This document shows positions 49,451 to 54,201 of a stretch of 54,201 nt of DNA, piece after piece. Origin of the DNA: Gracilibacteraceae bacterium (lineage in GTDB: Bacteria > Bacillota > Desulfitobacteriia > Desulfitobacteriales > Syntrophobotulaceae); NCBI GenBank assembly GCA_031266805.1, contig JAISAH010000008.1, forward strand, positions 1 to 54,201, in the 5' to 3' direction. Below the pieces are notes generated by a model, which saw nothing but the letters and a program-made list of their open reading frames with translations, made no database searches and was not told where the DNA came from. Every line of letters begins with the position of its first letter. The stretch's first letter is position 1. The translations under genes were made by a program, and so were the position numbers.

Positions 49451-49483
49451 AAACGCTGTCTCCAAACGGAGACAGCGTTTTTT
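49451..49483 (+). terminator. Rho-independent terminator of desulfoferrodoxin
   Basis: AAACGCTGTCTCC and GGAGACAGCGTTT form a perfect 13-bp stem with loop AAAC, followed by TTT. It is 29 bases after the stop codon. Confidence 0.95.
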
Positions 49484-49485
49484 CT

Positions 49486-49567
49486 TTCCACTCTCATCTC
49501 CCAACTCTCCCCTCCCAACTCTCCACTCTCCCCTCCCAACTCTCCACTCCCCTCTCTCCTCTCTCAA
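49486..49567. repeat. Pyrimidine tract with imperfect tandem repeats
   Basis: About 80 bases almost purely C/T on the plus strand, with the unit cccaactctccactctcccct repeated two to three times in variants. It sits between the desulfoferrodoxin terminator and the end of the ABC-permease fragment. It is a likely slippage-prone, possibly triplex-forming tract. Confidence 0.7.
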
Positions 49568-49568
49568 C

Positions 49569-50243
49569 TCAACTCTCCTCCCGCAGCGCCTCGATCACGT
49601 TCGCGTTTTTTATCCCTCTCACCGCGTAGATCATGGTGACGAACACGATGAGGAACACGCCGAAGGTGCTGACGGCGATACCGTTCCAGGGAAGCGTAAA
49701 CGGGACGTCCACGCCGCTCAGGACCGCCCGGTAGATCAAATAGGTGATTCCCGCCGACGCGGGCAGCCCGTAGAGCAAGGCTTTCAGCCCGTAGAAAAGG
49801 CACTCAAAACTCATCATCCGGTCAAAGCCGCGGCTGCTCAGCCCGACGGACCTCAGCATGGCGAACTCGCGCCGGCGCAGCTTGATGCCCGTGGATACCG
49901 TGTTGAACACGTTGGCGACGGTGATGAGCGAGATCAAAATGACGAAGCCGTAAGTGAAAATGTTAATGACCAACAGGATATTACGGTTTTGCGCAAAGGC
50001 CTCCGCCGCGTTGAACAGCGTGTAGCCGGACTCCGCGCCCGCTTCCGCTATCATGGCCTGCATCTCGGCGGCGCTTTCCCATGGGTCGGTGGAGGAAAAA
50101 TTCATGGTTATGCCGGAATAATCGCCTGCCGGCGCCGGAAAGAGTGATTTTGCCGAATAGGGAGCGAAGGCGGTAACCCCGTAGTAATACGTTTGGAACA
50201 ATATCTCCGGTATTTCCGAGACGAAAGTGAAAGTTATGTCCAT
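49569..50243 (-). pseudogene. C-terminal fragment of an FtsX-type ABC transporter permease
   Basis: The 224-residue frame corresponds to the last part of a MacB/FtsX-type permease: a periplasmic segment followed by three membrane segments ('ILLVINIFTYGFVILISLI', 'FYGLKALLYGLPASAGITYL', 'VSTFGVFLIVFVTMIYAVRG') with the family sequence 'KLRRREFAMLRSVGLS' and the end 'NANVIEALREES'. Full-length members have 400-900 residues and one to two N-terminal halves, and all the rest is missing here. An ATG at 50243 with GGGGGC before it and a promoter module 54 bases upstream could still make it. The ATPase gene is absent, so it is probably non-functional as a transporter. Confidence 0.75.
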
Positions 50244-50296
50244 AATGCCCCCTGGTGTTTTTACATAAATTTCCTGTTTATTGACAACGCTTTTCT

Positions 50297-50325
50297 ATTG
50301 TAGCATTTCTAAAGGCGGAAAACAA
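50297..50325 (-). promoter_or_regulatory. Promoter module (copy B) before the ABC-permease fragment
   Basis: On the minus strand TTGTTT (50325-50320) and TACAAT (50302-50297) spaced by 17 bases. The surrounding 36 bases match 33158-33194 with two or three changes. The breakpoint of the truncated permease lies just downstream of it. Confidence 0.65.
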
Positions 50326-50541
50326 TGACCGCGCGAAAAAGAGGGGGAAATTGAGGGCAGCAGCGCCGCGCAAATGGAGATCGCCCTGAATGCCTTTCGT
50401 CGGGAGAGGTCGGGAAGGGCTGTGCCCATCGAAACGCTGAAGGGCGCCGAGAAACTCCGCGAAAAGCGGGGTTCCGAGCCAGAGCGGTAAGACGCCGGCA
50501 TGAACAAAATATCCCGGCAAACCGCGCGAAACGCGAAGAAC

Positions 50542-50623
50542 CCAAGGAGAAAATGAAGACGGGGCAAGGGGGGTAATACCCTTGCCCCGTCCCTGTCATT
50601 CCGGACCGGAGAGGCGGGACGGG
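50542..50623. repeat. 82-base direct repeat, copy 1
   Basis: It contains a strong hairpin (ACGGGGCAAGGG/CCCTTGCCCCGT around GGGTAATA, 50560-50591), then a half REP-like motif (GTCATTCCGGACCGGAG). It is almost identical to copy 2 exactly 200 bases away. Confidence 0.85.
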
Positions 50624-50741
50624 ATGCCGGGGAAATGGATGCGCGGGCGTAGGGGACGGGCTTGCCCGTCCCGTGTATTGGGATGGATGCCGGGACATCG
50701 GGACGGGACGCCGTCCTACAAGTCATTGCGGAAACGCGGGC

Positions 50742-50823
50742 CAAGGGGGAAAATGAAGACGGGGCAAGGGGGGTAATACCCTTGCCCCGTCCCCGTCATT
50801 CCGGACCGGAGAGGCGGGACGGG
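50742..50823. repeat. 82-base direct repeat, copy 2
   Basis: It matches copy 1 with two to four substitutions, with the same hairpin at 50760-50791 and the same half REP-like motif. The offset of exactly 200 bases suggests a duplicated 200-base unit whose other parts have diverged. Confidence 0.85.
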
Positions 50824-50944
50824 CGCCGGGACGTCGGGACGCCGTCCCCTACGGCACTATTTTATTACCTTGTTCCTCGTTGGAACATCACCGCCATACG
50901 CGAGTTGTCACTTTCAGTTTTTCTCATGGCGGTGTGTTCCTGCC

Positions 50945-50990
50945 GATAAGGGCGCTCCCTGTTTCGCTTTGGCGCGGTCGCGCCCTTATC
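50945..50990 (-). terminator. Hairpin overlapping the end of the CWB2 gene
   Basis: GATAAGGGCGC/GCGCCCTTATC arms (11 bp) with a 24-base loop. The right arm includes the TAA of the surface gene. No U tract follows on the minus strand, so it may stabilise the mRNA end rather than terminate. Confidence 0.4.
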
Positions 50991-53900
50991 CTCCAAACGC
51001 AAATACCTTGGTTTCATGGGTAATATTACCAAAATCTACGCCGGTGGGGTCGTTCCCCGGGGTGAGGACTATGGCGGCTCTGGTCTGGGCGGCGAGGGCC
51101 GAGCCGGTCAGGGCGTCTACCAGCGTGTCGCCGTTCGCGGTGTAAATATTCGTGTATTCAAAGGCCAGAGCGTCGCGGATGGCCTTGTTGGTCTCGTAGC
51201 GCGTCGCGCCGTAGAGGCGCGTGGCGCCGGCTATATCGCGCACGAGGGTCGGGCCGCCCAGAATATAAACCGGCAAATCTGGGTTCACCCTCGTTGTATC
51301 ATGGTCGTCCGACGCGCTTCCATTTGCGCTATCGGGTTGCGCGCCGGACTCCCTGATACTGCCGATGGTCGCGCTCCCTGCATCTGCCACCGGCAGCGGT
51401 CGCGCGAACCATCCGTCCGGATCCGCGATCTGGATAGCGTAGCCGTTGGCGGCGGCAAACGACGCCGCGCTGACGGCGTCGGCGACGGCGTTATAGCCGA
51501 CGACGAACGTGCCTTGCGGGTTGGTCAGTTTGGCGCCCACCAGCGCCGCGGTCTCAAATCTGTTACTTCCTTGCAGTATTTCCACCGTGACGCCGGGCAG
51601 GGCCGCCCGCAGGGCGCCGATCACATCCTGGCCTATCGCGCCGACGACGTAGATCTTTTTCGCGCCGAGCCGCTGGATCTCCGCGACGACGGCCGGGTCA
51701 AGCGTACCTGTGCTAAGCAGAATCGGGGCGTTCTCCTGGCCGGCCAGCGGGGCGGCGGCCAAGGCGTCGATCAGGTTATTTTGTCCGCCGGGGGCGAGGA
51801 TGACCGCATCGGCGCTCTCCCAGCCCTGCCGGGAAATGGCGACGGAGGTGAGGACGCGATCCGCGCCGCTGATATAGCTGAGGCTGGCCCGGCTGACCGT
51901 GACCGGCGCGGCGGGCGGCTGCGCTCCGCCGCCTCCGCCGCCTGTGCCGCCATTGGGAGTGGGCGCGCCGGCGTTCTCATTCACGTTGCCGCGGACGATG
52001 TTTATCTCGCGCATGGTCACAAGTCCCGCCGCGTTTGCCGCGGTCAAGGTGAAGTCCTCGCTGTCCGCGCCGCTGTCCAATGTGCCGGAGAAGGAAAATC
52101 TGCCGTTTTCATCCGCGATCGCGCCGCCTATCGCCGCGCCGGGATCGGCCTGTCCGGTGACGGTGTAGTTGCCGGTATTCTTGTAGGCGGTGAAGGTAAA
52201 GCTTCCGTTGTTCGGGTCATAGTTGTCGGGGACGAGCAGCGGGGCCGATATGCCGGCGTAGAGCGTGAGATACTCCGTCGCAGAGTCGCCCTGCCCGTTT
52301 CTCGCGCTGACGATCAGCGCCTTGCCGGTATGAGCGGCGAGTGTTTCCGCGTCGAGCGCACCTTGAGCCGAAGTTATGGGCGTGCCGTTAAATTCGTAAT
52401 AGGTCACCGCCGCGCCGCCTGTGGCCGCAGCGGTCAGCGCCGCCTTCTCGCCGGCAAAGATGTAGCGGAGGCCGTTTTCCTCCACGATATTGCCGCCGGT
52501 CACGCTGAAAGTCAAGGACGGCGGATTCGCCTCGCTGACGGTTATCGCCGCGGGCGTTTTCACCTCGGCGCCCCTGCGCAATACGGGGGACGCTTCGTAT
52601 ACCGTGTTGCCGTCTTCGTCTTTTATTACATTGTTCTCTTCGTCCACTGTGGGATTCAAATCCGCGTACAGCGGCGCGGCGCCCACGGTATACGCGCCGA
52701 CAGGAACTTCGGGGATATTGTATTCGTAACGGCCCGAATCATTTTCGCTCGTCGGAATATTGTACTCCATCGAGCTTACGCTCTGCGCGCCGTCCGCGTC
52801 GGTCGCGCGGCGGCTGGCGGGCAGCTTGGTCGCATCGTCATACACGGTAACGTGGTAACCGCTTACGACCATGCCATCCGGAACGTCATTAGAGGCGACG
52901 GGATCAAAGGAAACGTCGATGCTTTGGTTGCCGCCGGAAGAGGCTTGCAGATTCGCGTTCCAGGCCAGAGCCTCTAGCCAGCTGGTCACGCGGTAAGGCG
53001 TCGCGCTGTATCTTTCATCCACAAAATCGGTCGTCAGCAATTCGATTTCGTTTTCGGTACCGCTGTTAAAAGTTTCCATGCCGCCCTGGAGCAGCGTCAC
53101 GTTGGCGTACCAGTCACCGCTGGCGGCGATTTCACTTATATCGTAGGTGTCGCCGGCGGCATTGCCCACCGGCAGCTGCGTGAGATCCATCGTGATCGCC
53201 TGTGAACTATTCACAACGCTCTCGTTCGCGGCGATCGTCAGCGGTGTTTCCAGCGCCTGAGCGCGGGGGTCGCCCTTGCGCTCCAGCGTCACGTCGTAGT
53301 AGTAATCGCCGCCTGTCGTATCGCCTATATTTTCAAACGTCGCCGTCAAAACGCCGGCGTCGGTCAATTCAACCGACTTCACTCTGGGAACGGCGTTCAG
53401 CGTCACCAAGCTGCTCTTGAAGGGCTTGTCGCTCACGACCTGCCACACGCCGGGCAGCGTGTTTCCGCCGACGGTGATAACCGGAGCGGCTGACACAGTG
53501 GTGTCCGCGTTCTTGAAGTCGGCCAGCGAAAGGGTCAGCACGCCGTCAATCACGGCGGCGTTATAGCCGGATTCCGCCTGCGCCGCCGTCACCGCGCCGG
53601 CGACTTCCCTGACGGTGAGCGCCTGACCGTTCGGCTTGAACACGCGCAGGTCGGCGGACGTCAGCGCGCTGCCGCCGAAGCCCTCCAGTTGCAGCACATA
53701 GCCGTTGCCGCCCTGCGGCACGGCGACGAAATGCGTATAGACCGAGCCGTCGTAATCGACCTTGATGTTGGCGGTATCCTGCGTGATGGCGCGCAGCGCC
53801 CGCAGGCCCATCGGCGCCGGCGCGGCCGGCGCGGCGCTGCGGCTGTCGCTGACCGCCGCCACATTGCCGAAGGCCAGATTGCGGTATGTGCCCTTATAGC

Positions 53901-54201
53901 CCGCGTCGACCTCCAGCCCGGCCGCGGCGGGGTCGGCAATAGCCGCGCTCATCAGCTTCAGCTGCGATTCGGCGGCGGCCGCCGCCGACAGGCTATTCGC
54001 CGCGTACTTCCCTGTCCCGTTTTGCTCGTCGAGCCAATCGCTCATATTCGGTATCTTGGCGAGAATATCGAGTTCCTGCTCGCCGACTTCCATGCCGAGG
54101 AAATGTTCCGTGGCGATGATTTTAAATGTGTGCGGCATGAGCGGATACTTCTTCACGTCTTTTCCCGGCTTAAGGGCGATGACAAAGCGCGCGTCGGCAT
54201 C
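50986..54201 (-). CDS. Cell-surface protein with cell-wall-binding type 2 repeats (5' end outside window)
   Basis: 1071 codons are visible and the frame is open to the right edge, so the true start and signal peptide lie outside. The body has several beta-sandwich/Ig-like regions ('TGADVLTATFENIGD'-like linkers, 'GNYTVTGQADPGAAIGG', 'NGRFSFSGTLDSG'). A poly-Gly spacer ('GGTGGGGGGAQPP') comes before three C-terminal CWB2 repeats ('DAVILAPGGQNNLIDALAA', 'KIYVVGAIGQDVI', 'SNRFETAALVG', 'PVYILGGPTLV', 'ATRYETNKAI'). CWB2 modules bind secondary wall polymers non-covalently, as in Clostridioides surface-layer proteins. It is a candidate surface-layer or adhesin component. The other giant protein uses a sortase signal instead, so two anchoring modes are present. 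Confidence 0.88.
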   Translation of the reverse strand, partial: DADARFVIALKPGKDVKKYPLMPHTFKIIATEHFLGMEVGEQELDILAKIPNMSDWLDEQNGTGKYAANSLSAAAAAESQLKLMSAAIADPAAAGLEVDAGYKGTYRNLAFGNVAAVSDSRSAAPAAPAPMGLRALRAITQDTANIKVDYDGSVYTHFVAVPQGGNGYVLQLEGFGGSALTSADLRVFKPNGQALTVREVAGAVTAAQAESGYNAAVIDGVLTLSLADFKNADTTVSAAPVITVGGNTLPGVWQVVSDKPFKSSLVTLNAVPRVKSVELTDAGVLTATFENIGDTTGGDYYYDVTLERKGDPRAQALETPLTIAANESVVNSSQAITMDLTQLPVGNAAGDTYDISEIAASGDWYANVTLLQGGMETFNSGTENEIELLTTDFVDERYSATPYRVTSWLEALAWNANLQASSGGNQSIDVSFDPVASNDVPDGMVVSGYHVTVYDDATKLPASRRATDADGAQSVSSMEYNIPTSENDSGRYEYNIPEVPVGAYTVGAAPLYADLNPTVDEENNVIKDEDGNTVYEASPVLRRGAEVKTPAAITVSEANPPSLTFSVTGGNIVEENGLRYIFAGEKAALTAAATGGAAVTYYEFNGTPITSAQGALDAETLAAHTGKALIVSARNGQGDSATEYLTLYAGISAPLLVPDNYDPNNGSFTFTAYKNTGNYTVTGQADPGAAIGGAIADENGRFSFSGTLDSGADSEDFTLTAANAAGLVTMREINIVRGNVNENAGAPTPNGGTGGGGGGAQPPAAPVTVSRASLSYISGADRVLTSVAISRQGWESADAVILAPGGQNNLIDALAAAPLAGQENAPILLSTGTLDPAVVAEIQRLGAKKIYVVGAIGQDVIGALRAALPGVTVEILQGSNRFETAALVGAKLTNPQGTFVVGYNAVADAVSAASFAAANGYAIQIADPDGWFARPLPVADAGSATIGSIRESGAQPDSANGSASDDHDTTRVNPDLPVYILGGPTLVRDIAGATRLYGATRYETNKAIRDALAFEYTNIYTANGDTLVDALTGSALAAQTRAAIVLTPGNDPTGVDFGNITHETKVFAFGG

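Larger units (their letters stand above)
50326..50944. other. Repeat-rich gap without a convincing gene
   Basis: Left part: a short frame reading 'MEIALNAFRRERSGRAVP' and 'ETLKGAEKLREKRGSEPER' up to a TAA near 50490, without start or family match, perhaps a gene remnant. Right part: two direct repeats 200 bases apart and several half REP-like motifs. Apparent long frames on the minus strand are Arg/Pro-rich and follow the repeats, so I do not accept them. Confidence 0.55.

Noticed and set aside
50278-50776. Several overlapping frames on both strands in the repeat-rich gap
   Set aside because: They follow the GC-rich repeats, are Arg/Pro-rich and lack ribosome sites or known motifs.

Overview
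The window looks like the chromosome of an anaerobic, GC-rich Gram-positive bacterium, probably a Clostridia- or Negativicutes-like Firmicute. The evidence is a giant protein with a C-terminal NPKTG sortase-type sorting signal, a surface protein with cell-wall-binding type 2 repeats, a desulfoferrodoxin (an anaerobe's superoxide reductase), pyruvate phosphate dikinase paired with its Firmicute-type regulatory kinase, and a pcrA-ligA pair. The class is an inference; no 16S rRNA gene is present.

Layout. 1-5000: a frameshifted transposase, a RhuM-family gene, tRNA-Pro(GGG), a coupled pair with a Mbeg1/DUF2974 lipase-fold protein, and an MntA-type nucleotidyltransferase followed by a truncated HEPN partner. 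5200-15200: an orphan BMP-family lipoprotein and a 2806-residue surface protein (von Willebrand A domain, then about 19 calcium-loop-linked repeats). 15250-18070: a PIN-domain toxin pair directly behind tRNA-Leu(TAG), an antitoxin relic, and a secreted alpha/beta-hydrolase lipoprotein. 18070-28420: a 10.2-kb block flanked by 113-bp direct copies of the ligA 3' end. It holds an AbiE toxin-antitoxin operon and a signalling cluster (MalT-type LuxR regulator, an unknown small protein, receiver/HD-GYP, a chimeric lipid-kinase gene, hybrid histidine kinase with Hpt). 28280-33110: mazG-like, pcrA and ligA on the minus strand, with a 237-bp inverted-repeat element just upstream of pcrA. 33280-38780: a secreted clan-A-like glycoside hydrolase, a small membrane protein, an hsdM remnant, a RAYT transposase and a frameshifted helicase. 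38770-44950: priA, fmt, a LapA-like gene, recJ and a RhuM fragment. 44950-49500: ppdK and its regulator, a small unknown gene, and desulfoferrodoxin. 49500-54201: an ABC-permease fragment, a repeat-rich gap, and a CWB2 surface protein running off the right edge.

Housekeeping blocks (replication and repair helicases, ligase, formyltransferase, PPDK) alternate with accessory segments rich in toxin-antitoxin genes, broken genes and short palindromes. The palindromes are REP-like (attccggc-N5-gccggaat type) and occur with a RAYT, the enzyme family known to mobilise REPs. The most interesting signals are: the ligA-flanked island; the chimeric gene inside it; a promoter-carrying module duplicated in front of two unrelated genes; the inverted-repeat element at pcrA; palindromes inside the coding sequences of priA and the RAYT; and the giant calcium-loop repeat protein. 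All calls come from reading the sequence. No database search was possible.
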